Shown: positions 25,524-33,318 of the stretch, in pieces
How the letters are laid out: the number at the start of each line of letters is the position of its first letter
How positions within the stretch are numbered: the stretch's first letter is position 1
Assembly (NCBI RefSeq): GCF_002086485.1
Contig: NZ_MVHF01000025.1
Coordinates: forward strand, 1 to 64,000
DNA from: Mycobacterium aquaticum
GTDB taxonomy: Bacteria; Actinomycetota; Actinomycetes; Mycobacteriales; Mycobacteriaceae
Length of the DNA stretch: 64,000 nt
Reading direction: 5' to 3'
Program-made: the position numbers and the translations under genes
The notes under the pieces: generated by a model
Database searches by the model: none
Seen by the model: the letters and a program-made list of their open reading frames with translations, nothing else
What the model was told of the DNA's origin: nothing

Positions 25524-26162
25524 TCAGAATTCAAGACCAGGAAGTGGCCGCTGACAGATCTGATGTGCTTCCTCGGCAGGCAGTCCGAACAGTCGTAAGA
25601 CGTCTTCGGTGACCCGATCTGCCGCAGCCACGTCGTCGCGCTCGGGCTCTTGTTGCAGGAGCTGGCCGAGCCCGAGGAGCGCCCCGCCAGCGACAGCCAT
25701 GGCCAATTTGGGATCGCCAACGGTGAATCGGCCGGCGGCGACGGCAGCCGTGATGTCGCGCAATGCGCGTGGGCCGAGGCCTCGGTCCGAAGCCATGAGA
25801 CTGAGGCCATTGACGAGCAGGATCTGGCTCTCCTGCGGGCGGCGCCGAAACAGTCGACCGGTCATCCGAAAGCTGCAGGCAAATTTTTCCGCCGGGTCGT
25901 CGATCGCCGCGGTGAGTTGATCGAGCAGCGCTCCGTGGCTGTCGAGCACATCGGCCACGGCAGCCTCGAACAGCGCTTCCTTGCTGTCGAAGTGGTTGTA
26001 GAACGAGCCCATTCCGACGTCTGCCGCCTGTGTGATTTCCAGGACCGGAACGTTGAGTCTGCCCTCGGCGATCAGCGCCTGCGCCGCCTGGATCAGCGCC
26101 GCGCGGGTGCGCTGTTTGCGCCGTTCCAGGCGGTTGACCGGCTCATCCTGCAATGCGCTCAC
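25524..26162 (-). CDS. TetR-family transcriptional regulator
   Basis: 212 residues. The N-terminal helix-turn-helix RTRAALIQAAQALIAEGRLN ... ITQAADVGMGSFYNHFDSKEALFEA is typical of TetR proteins; the rest is a ligand-binding helical bundle. The start is GTG 26162, with TATCCT six bases upstream and no ribosome site, so the mRNA is probably leaderless. It is divergent from the ring-cleavage operon, and two palindromes in the shared 105-bp gap are likely its operators. Confidence 0.9.
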   Translation of the reverse strand: MSALQDEPVNRLERRKQRTRAALIQAAQALIAEGRLNVPVLEITQAADVGMGSFYNHFDSKEALFEAAVADVLDSHGALLDQLTAAIDDPAEKFACSFRMTGRLFRRRPQESQILLVNGLSLMASDRGLGPRALRDITAAVAAGRFTVGDPKLAMAVAGGALLGLGQLLQQEPERDDVAAADRVTEDVLRLFGLPAEEAHQICQRPLPGLEF

Positions 26163-26168
26163 CGGCTC

Positions 26169-26174
26169 AGGATA
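26169..26174 (-). promoter_or_regulatory. Candidate -10 box of leaderless tetR transcript
   Basis: TATCCT on the minus strand, six bases before GTG 26162, would place transcription start on the initiation codon. Confidence 0.4.
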
Positions 26175-26191
26175 GCAGCAACTATCAGTTT

Positions 26192-26249
26192 TGATGATTT
26201 CGTCAGAAACTCTTGACTGAGCATCACGTCGTATGTGACGATTTCGTCA
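26192..26249. promoter_or_regulatory. Twin TetR operator candidates
   Basis: TGACGATTTCGTCA at 26236-26249 is a perfect palindrome (TGACGA-TT-TCGTCA). TGATGATTTCGTCA at 26192-26205 is a one-base variant. They are 44 bp apart, one near each promoter, and both continue into CAGAA. This is the expected layout for repression of both directions by the adjacent TetR protein. Confidence 0.65.
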
Positions 26250-26267
26250 GAACGAAAGGGGTCAGGC

Positions 26268-27398
26268 ATGAACGACCTGGTCGGCGCACATAACGAGCTC
26301 CACAGCGAGCAGGGCGCCCTGAAAGGCGAGCACTGCGGGCGCTCCCGCAACCCCGTCATCAAGGTGGCGGATATCGCCTGGCTGGAATTCGAGAAACCGG
26401 ACCTTCAGCGGGCCGAGGCGTTCGCCCTCGCGTTTGGTTTCGCCACCTCGCTACGAACCGCCGAGGAGTTACATCTGCGCGGCAGCGATTCGACCGCGCC
26501 GTGCGTGATCGTGCGCCGCGGCAGCCGAAGCAGGTTCCTGGGAGTCGCGTTCGCCGCTGCCGACGAAGCGGACCTGCTGCGACTGGCCACCGCGACCGGT
26601 GCACCGACCCGGGCGCTGCCCGCGGCCATCGGCGGCATGGCAGTCGATCTGACCGACCCGAGCGGTGTGCCAGTGCACGTGGTGGCTGGAATGCACTCCC
26701 TGGACGCGTTGCCGTCGCAGACTCCGCACCGCTACAACATCGGACACGAGATTCACCGCATCAACGCCACCCAACGCCCACGTCGCGAGCCGACCACGGT
26801 GCAACGGCTCGGTCACCTCGTCATGCAGTCGACGAAATACCTTGAGACGCTGAATTGGTATCTCGACACCCTCGGCATGATCGTCAGCGACTTCCTCTAT
26901 TTCCCGGGCCAGCGCAGCCGGGGACCGACCATGAGCTTCATTCGATGCGACCGAGGTTCGACGCCCGCCGATCACCACACGCTGGCGCTGGCCCTGGGTC
27001 CGCAGAACCGTTACGTGCACTCGGCCTATCAGGTATGCGATCTGGACGCGCTGGCCGCCGGCGGCGAATACCTCACGGAGCGAGGCTATTTCCGGTCCTG
27101 GGGAATCGGGCGTCACATCCAGGGCAGTCAGCTCTTCGACTACTGGCGAGATCCGGATGGCTTCATGGTCGAGCACTTCACCGATGGCGACCTGTTCGAC
27201 TCGACTCTTGAACCGGGTTGGGCCCCGTTCACCGCTTCCGGCCTGGCCCAATGGGGACCACCCGCGAGCAAGGACTTCCTCGGCACAAATCCGAAATCCC
27301 TACCGCACGAAGCACAGTCGATCTTCGCAGCCCTGCGAGGCGACAACGAATTCGATATCAACCGCCTCATCGGCCTGCTGAAAGTAGCGAACTCATGA
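26268..27398 (+). CDS. Two-domain extradiol ring-cleavage dioxygenase (VOC superfamily)
   Basis: 376 residues from ATG 26268, with AAAGGGG upstream. It is a type I extradiol dioxygenase: an N-terminal VOC module (VADIAWLEFEKPDLQRAEAF), then a catalytic C-terminal module with the 2-His-1-Glu iron site (LGHLVMQS; DHHTLALALG; MVEHFTDGD). It should open a catechol-type ring next to the hydroxyls. It is first in a four-gene operon whose members all overlap by ATGA, so the hydrolase, ligase and hydroxylase are made together. Confidence 0.88.
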   Translation: MNDLVGAHNELHSEQGALKGEHCGRSRNPVIKVADIAWLEFEKPDLQRAEAFALAFGFATSLRTAEELHLRGSDSTAPCVIVRRGSRSRFLGVAFAAADEADLLRLATATGAPTRALPAAIGGMAVDLTDPSGVPVHVVAGMHSLDALPSQTPHRYNIGHEIHRINATQRPRREPTTVQRLGHLVMQSTKYLETLNWYLDTLGMIVSDFLYFPGQRSRGPTMSFIRCDRGSTPADHHTLALALGPQNRYVHSAYQVCDLDALAAGGEYLTERGYFRSWGIGRHIQGSQLFDYWRDPDGFMVEHFTDGDLFDSTLEPGWAPFTASGLAQWGPPASKDFLGTNPKSLPHEAQSIFAALRGDNEFDINRLIGLLKVANS

Positions 27399-28333
27399 CC
27401 ATCTCCGTTCTGCGCACCGCCGACGCCTGGTGGGTGCACACCGCCACCGGTGCCGCCAAGATCGCCACCGACGCCACCACGACCGGCGCACTGCTGGCCG
27501 ACCGCGCCGCCATCGAGGCCGCCGCCTCCGACACCACCACGGTGCCGGTCGACAGCCTCGATCTGGTCTCCCCCGTGACCGTGCCCTGCCGAGTGGTCGC
27601 CCAGATGACCAACTTCGCCTCGCATGTCACAGACGCCGGTATGGACCCAAAGACCATCCCGCTCACCTTCTTTCGCAAAACTTCCGGTTCCATCAGCGGG
27701 CCGTTCGACGACATCGTCAAACCGCAGCACGTCAAGTTCCTCGACTACGAGGTGGAGATCGGTCTGGTCATCGGACAGGAGATTCCCGTCGGCACCGAGG
27801 TCACCGAGTCGAACCTCGCGGACTACGTCGCCGGCCTGGTCGTCACCAACGATGTCTCCGCCCGGGATATCCAGCTGCCCCAAACGCAGTTCTACGAAGC
27901 CAAGTCGTACCCGACGTTCACACCGGTTGGTCCCGCGCTGGTGTTGTTGACGGCCGACGAACTCAAGCGCTTCGGCGATCTGCGACTGAGCCTGCGGGTC
28001 AATGGCGAAGCTCGCCAAGACATGCTGGTTGATGGCGACATGATCTACAAACCCCTGCAGGCACTACAGTCCTTGGCCCGGTTCCAGCACCTGAATCCCG
28101 GTGACCTCGTCTTGACCGGCACTCCTGTGGGCACGGCCTTGAGCGCGCCGCCCAAACCTGTCGAGATCATCGGATCGCTTCTGCCACCGGCGGTCAAATG
28201 GAAGGCGTTCTTCCGGCGCCAAGCCGGCAATCCCAAGTACCTGCAGCACGGGGATGTCGTCGAACTGTCGGTGGCGACCGACGACGGCGCCATCGACCTC
28301 GGCACCCAGCGCACCTCGGTGAGGTACGTATGA
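27395..28333 (+). CDS. Fumarylacetoacetate hydrolase (FAH) family protein
   Basis: 312 residues. The C-terminal FAH fold has metal ligands in LDYEVEIGLVIG (two Glu) and VVTNDVSARDIQ (Asp), and ends with PGDLVLTGTPVGT. Family members hydrolyse or decarboxylate ring-cleavage products. The start overlaps the dioxygenase stop and the stop overlaps the next start. No alpha/beta meta-cleavage hydrolase is present, so this enzyme may take the ring-fission product directly. Confidence 0.88.
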   Translation: MTISVLRTADAWWVHTATGAAKIATDATTTGALLADRAAIEAAASDTTTVPVDSLDLVSPVTVPCRVVAQMTNFASHVTDAGMDPKTIPLTFFRKTSGSISGPFDDIVKPQHVKFLDYEVEIGLVIGQEIPVGTEVTESNLADYVAGLVVTNDVSARDIQLPQTQFYEAKSYPTFTPVGPALVLLTADELKRFGDLRLSLRVNGEARQDMLVDGDMIYKPLQALQSLARFQHLNPGDLVLTGTPVGTALSAPPKPVEIIGSLLPPAVKWKAFFRRQAGNPKYLQHGDVVELSVATDDGAIDLGTQRTSVRYV

Positions 28334-30219
28334 ACGCGGACCTGCTGTGGCCGCGCTATGCCACACCGGGCGACCTCGACGACATCGAGCGCATTCCGCT
28401 GGCCGACCGGGGCCTGCCGAACACGACATATGCGGTGCTGCAGCGGGCAGCCACCCTGTGGCCCGACCGCCCCGCGGTCACCGTCATGCCCGCTGCCGAT
28501 CGATGGCAGCAGGCAAACACGCGGACGTACAGCGAACTGTTGGCAGATGCGCACCGAGCCGCGAATATGTTGCGCCAGAAGGGCGTTCAGAGACACACCC
28601 CAGTGGCACTGATCAGTCCGAACTGTGATGAGCTGATCACGGCCATGCTGGCCGCACAACTGGCGGGCATCGCGGCGCCCGTCAATGGCGCACTGTCAAG
28701 CGACCACATCGCCCATCTGGTCGAACGCTCGGGGGCACGGACACTGGTGGCCGCCGGTCCCGAACTGGACGAGGCAAGCTGGCGCGCCGCCGAGCACCTG
28801 GTGGCCGCAGGGGTGATCGACACCGTTCTCCTGCTGCGCCCCACCGGAGGCCACGATGCGTCGGCGACCGCTCCGGTGATCGAGGGCGCAACAGTGCGCT
28901 ACTTCAGTGACTTCCGGCCCGGAGATGGCGGTTCGGTCTTCGACGGTGAAGCCCCGGCGGCCACGGACCTGGCCGCCCTGTTCCACACCGGCGGAACAAC
29001 CGGCAAGCCGAAACCGGCCGCCCATACCCATGCCAACGAGGTCACCGACGCCTGGATGATCGCCGCCAACACCATGCTTGACGAGAACTCCGTGTTCTTC
29101 GCGGGCTTGCCGCTGTTCCACGTGAACGCGCTGGTGGTCACATTGCTCGCGCCGATGCTGCGCGGCCAGCACGCGGTGTGGGCCGGCCCGCTCGGATACC
29201 GGGACCCGGCGCTGTACGCGAACTTCTGGAAAATCGTTGCACACCATGGCATCAGCGCCATGAGTGCGGTGCCGACCGTCTATGCCGTGCTGTCGCAATG
29301 CCCCGTGGACGCCGACATCTCGAGCCTGCGCTACGCGCTGGTGGGTGCCGCAGCACTGCCCGCGGCGGTTCGTACCGATTTCGAATCACGCACCGGGGTG
29401 CCCCTGCTCGAAGGCTACGGACTGACCGAAGGAACCTGCGCCAGCGTGCGCAGTTTTCCCGACCACCCGCGCCCCGGCGCGGTGGGCCAGCGGTTCCCCT
29501 ACCAGCAGGTCAAGACAGTCAGGATCGATGACGACGGCCAATGGCACGACCTGCCGACCGGCGAGGTGGGAAACCTTGCCATCAGCGGGCCCACCGTTTT
29601 CCCCGGATACGTCACCGCCCGAACCGTCAACGGCTATGTGCTCGACGGGCTCGGAAAACTGAACGACGGCTGGTTGGATACCGGCGACCTCGCCTGGGTT
29701 GACGGCGACGGCTTCGTCCATCTGACCGGCCGGGCCAAAGACCTCATCATCCGTGGCGGGCACAACATCGACCCGGCAACGATCGAAGACGCCCTCCTGG
29801 CCCACCCCGACGTCACGGGCGCCGCAGCAGTGGGACGTCCCGACGTCCATGCCGGCGAGGTGCCGGTGGCCTACGTGACACTTTGCCGCGACGCTACCGC
29901 GACTCCGGAATCATTGCGGCAGTGGGCAGTTGAGCACGTCAGCGAGAGTGCAGCCGCGCCGAAATCGGTGATCGTCATCGACACCATCCCGGTAACCGCG
30001 GTCGGCAAGCCCTACAAGCCCGCGCTGCGCGCCGATGCCACCCGCAGCGCAATCCGTGACGCGCTGACCTCGGTACTCGGCGTCGCCGAGGTCGAGGCGA
30101 CCGTCGACTACGGCGCCATCGTGACGACGGTGGTCGTCGACGCCGACGCCGACACCGGCGCCGTTGCCGCGGTCCTGGGTCGCTACGCGCTCGCGTGGGA
30201 CATCAAGGAACGACCATGA
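28330..30219 (+). CDS. Acyl-CoA synthetase / AMP-forming ligase
   Basis: 629 residues of the ANL superfamily. The P-loop-like motif is HTGGTTGKPK at residues 219-228; YGLTEG follows mid-protein, then the hinge WLDTGDLAWVDGDGF, the A10 Lys in VGKPYKPALR, and a short extra C-terminal domain. It would activate a carboxylic acid as an adenylate and then a CoA thioester. In this operon the acid is likely an aromatic side chain or a ring-fission product, not a housekeeping fatty acid; that is inference. Confidence 0.88.
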   Translation: MNADLLWPRYATPGDLDDIERIPLADRGLPNTTYAVLQRAATLWPDRPAVTVMPAADRWQQANTRTYSELLADAHRAANMLRQKGVQRHTPVALISPNCDELITAMLAAQLAGIAAPVNGALSSDHIAHLVERSGARTLVAAGPELDEASWRAAEHLVAAGVIDTVLLLRPTGGHDASATAPVIEGATVRYFSDFRPGDGGSVFDGEAPAATDLAALFHTGGTTGKPKPAAHTHANEVTDAWMIAANTMLDENSVFFAGLPLFHVNALVVTLLAPMLRGQHAVWAGPLGYRDPALYANFWKIVAHHGISAMSAVPTVYAVLSQCPVDADISSLRYALVGAAALPAAVRTDFESRTGVPLLEGYGLTEGTCASVRSFPDHPRPGAVGQRFPYQQVKTVRIDDDGQWHDLPTGEVGNLAISGPTVFPGYVTARTVNGYVLDGLGKLNDGWLDTGDLAWVDGDGFVHLTGRAKDLIIRGGHNIDPATIEDALLAHPDVTGAAAVGRPDVHAGEVPVAYVTLCRDATATPESLRQWAVEHVSESAAAPKSVIVIDTIPVTAVGKPYKPALRADATRSAIRDALTSVLGVAEVEATVDYGAIVTTVVVDADADTGAVAAVLGRYALAWDIKERP

Positions 30220-31820
30220 CAGATTCCTCTGCGACATCGTCGACGATCAAATCGGTTGTGCGCGTCACTATACCGAGCTCTCCAACGAAATTCGTGCCCG
30301 TCGTCGTCGTCGGAGCGGGACCGACCGGTGTCACCGCCGCGACGTTGCTCGCCGACTACTGCGTGCCGACACTGGTTCTGGACCGATGGGAATCGGTCTA
30401 TCCCCAGCCCCGGGCGGTGCACCTCGATGACGAGATTCATCGCATCCTCGCCCGCCTCGGCGTGGCCGAACAGTTCGCCGCGATATCCCGACCGGCGCTC
30501 GGCTTGCGGCTGCTCGACCAGAATCACCACACGCTGGCACAGTTCGACCGCGACCCCGCCCGCAGTCGGCATGGCTTCCCTCAGGCCAACATGTTCGACC
30601 AACCCGAACTGGAACAGCTGCTGCGCGCCAACCTGGCCAAGCGCCCAAATGTGCAGCTGCGCGGCAATTCCGAGGTCACTGCCGTCACCCAGCACGAGCC
30701 GGACCGCGTGCGGGTGACGTACTCCGACCGTGCCACCGGCACGGAACACGTCGTCGAAGCCGGCTACGTGCTGGGTTGCGACGGGGCCAACAGCATCGTG
30801 CGAGCCTCCATCGGTGCAGCCATGGACGACCTGCGTTTCGAGCAGCGCTGGCTGGTGGCCGATGTGATCACCGAGGCCGAGCTCGATCAGTGGGATGGTG
30901 TGCACCAGGTATGCGATCCCATTCGGGCTGCGACGTACATGCGGATCGGGCCCAACCGCTACCGCTGGGAATTTCGGCTGCTGCCGTCGGAAACCGCAGC
31001 CGACTTCAGCACGATGGCAACCCTTCGGCCCCTCGTCGCCCCCTGGATCGGCGATGTCGCCGACGACGAGCTCGACCTCGTGCGCGTCACCGAATACACC
31101 TTTCGCGCGCAGATCGCCGACAGATGGCGGGACCGCAACGTGTTCATCCTCGGCGACGCCGCCCACCTCACACCGCCCTTCATCGGGCAGGGCATGGGAG
31201 CAGGCTTGCGCGACGCGATGAACCTGGCGTGGAAAGTCGCCGGCGTGATCAACGAGGGCCTGCCCGCCACCGTGCTGGACACCTACGAACAGGAACGGAA
31301 ACCCCATGCGCGCAGCATGATCGGCTTGGCATTGGCCATGGGGTGGGCAATGACCGCCGGTGGTCATGTCGGAAACATGGTGCGGCGCACAGTCGCACCT
31401 CGGCTGCGGTGGATACCCGGCCTTCGCGACAAGCTCACCAACGGCACCACCCCGCGGCTGCACGAGTCAGCATTGGTCATCAGGAGCCGGACACCCCGCC
31501 ACCTCGCCGGAACCCTGTGCCCCAACCCGGTGCTTGCCGACGGACGGCGCCTGGACACAGTGCTGGGCAACGGCTTCGCGCTGATAACGACGACTCAACC
31601 TCTGGCGTTTCAGCGCAGCATGCTCGAAGAGCACGGCACTGTCGTTCACGTCACTGCACCCGGCGGCGAGTTGGAGCGGTGGCTGCGCCGCGGCCATGCC
31701 ACCGCGGCCATCGTCAGGCCCGATCGCACGGTGATGCGCTCCGGCCGCGACGTGGGGAAACTCTGCGCGGCCATGTCCGGGTTGGAGCTGACGAGCAACA
31801 CCAACTCGGCAGCACGCTGA
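30216..31820 (+). CDS. FAD-dependent aromatic hydroxylase (MhpA/PheA type)
   Basis: 534-residue class A flavoprotein monooxygenase. The Rossmann motif GAGPTG is at residues 33-38, the NAD(P)H/FAD motif is GCDGANSIVRASIG, and the GD motif is GDAAHLTPPFIGQGMGAGLRDA. It resembles 3-(3-hydroxyphenyl)propionate and resorcinol-type hydroxylases. It would add the hydroxyl that makes the catechol for the extradiol enzyme encoded first in the operon. It is the last coupled gene. Confidence 0.88.
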   Translation: MTDSSATSSTIKSVVRVTIPSSPTKFVPVVVVGAGPTGVTAATLLADYCVPTLVLDRWESVYPQPRAVHLDDEIHRILARLGVAEQFAAISRPALGLRLLDQNHHTLAQFDRDPARSRHGFPQANMFDQPELEQLLRANLAKRPNVQLRGNSEVTAVTQHEPDRVRVTYSDRATGTEHVVEAGYVLGCDGANSIVRASIGAAMDDLRFEQRWLVADVITEAELDQWDGVHQVCDPIRAATYMRIGPNRYRWEFRLLPSETAADFSTMATLRPLVAPWIGDVADDELDLVRVTEYTFRAQIADRWRDRNVFILGDAAHLTPPFIGQGMGAGLRDAMNLAWKVAGVINEGLPATVLDTYEQERKPHARSMIGLALAMGWAMTAGGHVGNMVRRTVAPRLRWIPGLRDKLTNGTTPRLHESALVIRSRTPRHLAGTLCPNPVLADGRRLDTVLGNGFALITTTQPLAFQRSMLEEHGTVVHVTAPGGELERWLRRGHATAAIVRPDRTVMRSGRDVGKLCAAMSGLELTSNTNSAAR

Positions 31821-31874
31821 CTCTGCGTTCACGGCGCGAAAACGCGAGAAACCAACGCCCTCACCGCAGAGTCA
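31818..31874 (+). terminator. Nested inverted repeat after the catabolic operon
   Basis: TGACTCTGCG (31818-31827, including the hydroxylase stop codon) pairs perfectly with CGCAGAGTCA (31865-31874). Inside the loop, CGCG AAAA CGCG (31835-31846) makes a second hairpin. There is no T-run. It is probably a transcript end or 3' stability structure. Confidence 0.4.
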
Positions 31875-31960
31875 ACGGCGGGGCTTGTCGCTCGATCAGG
31901 TTGCGCGCGAACGGTTTCGGGCCGAGGCAACTTGTCGTACCCCGCTGCAATAATGGTTTC

Positions 31961-33235
31961 ATGTCTTCGGCAATACCTTTCGACGCTGATGCGGTGAGTC
32001 CCGCGCAGCGGTTGGAGGAGTTGTTGGAGGAGGTGGCCGAGCTGGTCGGGCAGCGCAACGCCATCGACGGACGCATCGTCGACATCGTCGCCGAACTGGA
32101 ACGCGACGAATTGTGCGGCGCCACCGGTGCCCGGTCCATCAAGGCATTGGTGGCGTGGAAAACCGGTATGACACCCAACAATGCCGAGACGATCGTCGCG
32201 GTGGCACGGCGGGCCGAGGAATTCCCCCTCTGCGTCGAGGGCCTGAGGGAAGGCCGATTGTCGCTGGATCAGGTCGGGGTGATCGCCGAGCACGCCGCTG
32301 ATGGTTCCGATGCGCACTACGCCGAACTGGCCGCGGTGGCCACGGTCACCCAATTACGCACCGCGGTCAAGCTGGAACCGCGCCCCGAACCGGCGGCCGA
32401 ACCTGACCCGGAAGCCGAACCGAAGCGGTCGTTCCGCAAAGAGGTCCACGACGACTACACGACGTATCAGATCGTGCTCCCCCGGTTGGAGGCGGCGAAA
32501 CTCGACGCCGGCCTGCAGTCACACCACGACGCACAGATCGCGGCGTGGAAACGCGACCACGAGAACGCCGAGGGCGTCTCCGAGCAAGCACCGCCCTTCC
32601 CCAACACGGTCGATGCGTTCATGGGCCTGGTCGAAGCGGGGTGGGATGCCGATGTGGCGGCCCGCCCGCACGGGCAACACACCACCGTCGTCGTCCACGT
32701 CGACCTCGCGAAGGATGGCGAGAAACCCGTCGCCGCATTGCACCTGGGCCCCGTGCTCACTGATGAGGAGCGGCGCTACCTGACCTGCGATGCGACGTGC
32801 GAGGTGTGGTTCGAACGCTATGGGCAACCCATCGGCGCGGGGCGTAGCGCCCGCACCGTCAACCGCCGGCTGCGCCGCGCCCTGGAGCACCGCGACCGCT
32901 GCTGCGCAGTCCCCGGCTGCGGAGCCACCCGCGGCCTACACGCCCACCACATCGTCCATTGGGAGGACGGTGGCCCCACCGACCTCGACAACATGGTGTT
33001 GCTTTGCCCTTTTCATCATCGGTTGCATCACAAAGGTGGGATCACCATCACCGGCCCCGCTGACCAACTCAGGGTCACCGACGCCACCGGCCGCGAACTC
33101 CACCGGGGTTCGCTGGCCCGGCCACCGACCACACCACCACCGAATGTCCCGCCCTATCGGGGGCCGACCGGTGAACGCGCCGACTGGTGGTGGTACACCC
33201 CCTTCCAACCCGAGCCACCACCATCGCCCAACTAG
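31961..33235 (+). CDS. DUF222 and HNH-endonuclease domain protein (13E12-repeat family)
   Basis: 424 residues. An N-terminal helical DUF222 domain (ARSIKALVAWKTGMTPNNAETIVAVARRAEEFP and following) is joined to a C-terminal HNH nuclease, CCAVPGCGATRGLHAHHIVHW then LCPFHHRLHHKGG, with zinc-binding Cys pairs and the His-Asn-His set. Many copies of this family are scattered in mycobacterial genomes, often in variable regions; their role is unsettled. A proline-rich tail closes the protein. Confidence 0.87.
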   Translation: MSSAIPFDADAVSPAQRLEELLEEVAELVGQRNAIDGRIVDIVAELERDELCGATGARSIKALVAWKTGMTPNNAETIVAVARRAEEFPLCVEGLREGRLSLDQVGVIAEHAADGSDAHYAELAAVATVTQLRTAVKLEPRPEPAAEPDPEAEPKRSFRKEVHDDYTTYQIVLPRLEAAKLDAGLQSHHDAQIAAWKRDHENAEGVSEQAPPFPNTVDAFMGLVEAGWDADVAARPHGQHTTVVVHVDLAKDGEKPVAALHLGPVLTDEERRYLTCDATCEVWFERYGQPIGAGRSARTVNRRLRRALEHRDRCCAVPGCGATRGLHAHHIVHWEDGGPTDLDNMVLLCPFHHRLHHKGGITITGPADQLRVTDATGRELHRGSLARPPTTPPPNVPPYRGPTGERADWWWYTPFQPEPPPSPN

Positions 33236-33318
33236 ACACAAGCCGGCCGGTGACGGGCCGAATCACGCTGTCCACCAGGCTGTCTGCGTGCGTTCCCGGC
33301 CGTCGAGACCGGTGACAG

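Noticed and set aside
30776..31960. N-terminal extension of the DUF222-HNH protein into the hydroxylase gene
   Set aside because: The frame stays open by GC bias only; ATG 31961 gives a complete DUF222 start and the upstream part is a shadow of the flavoprotein gene.
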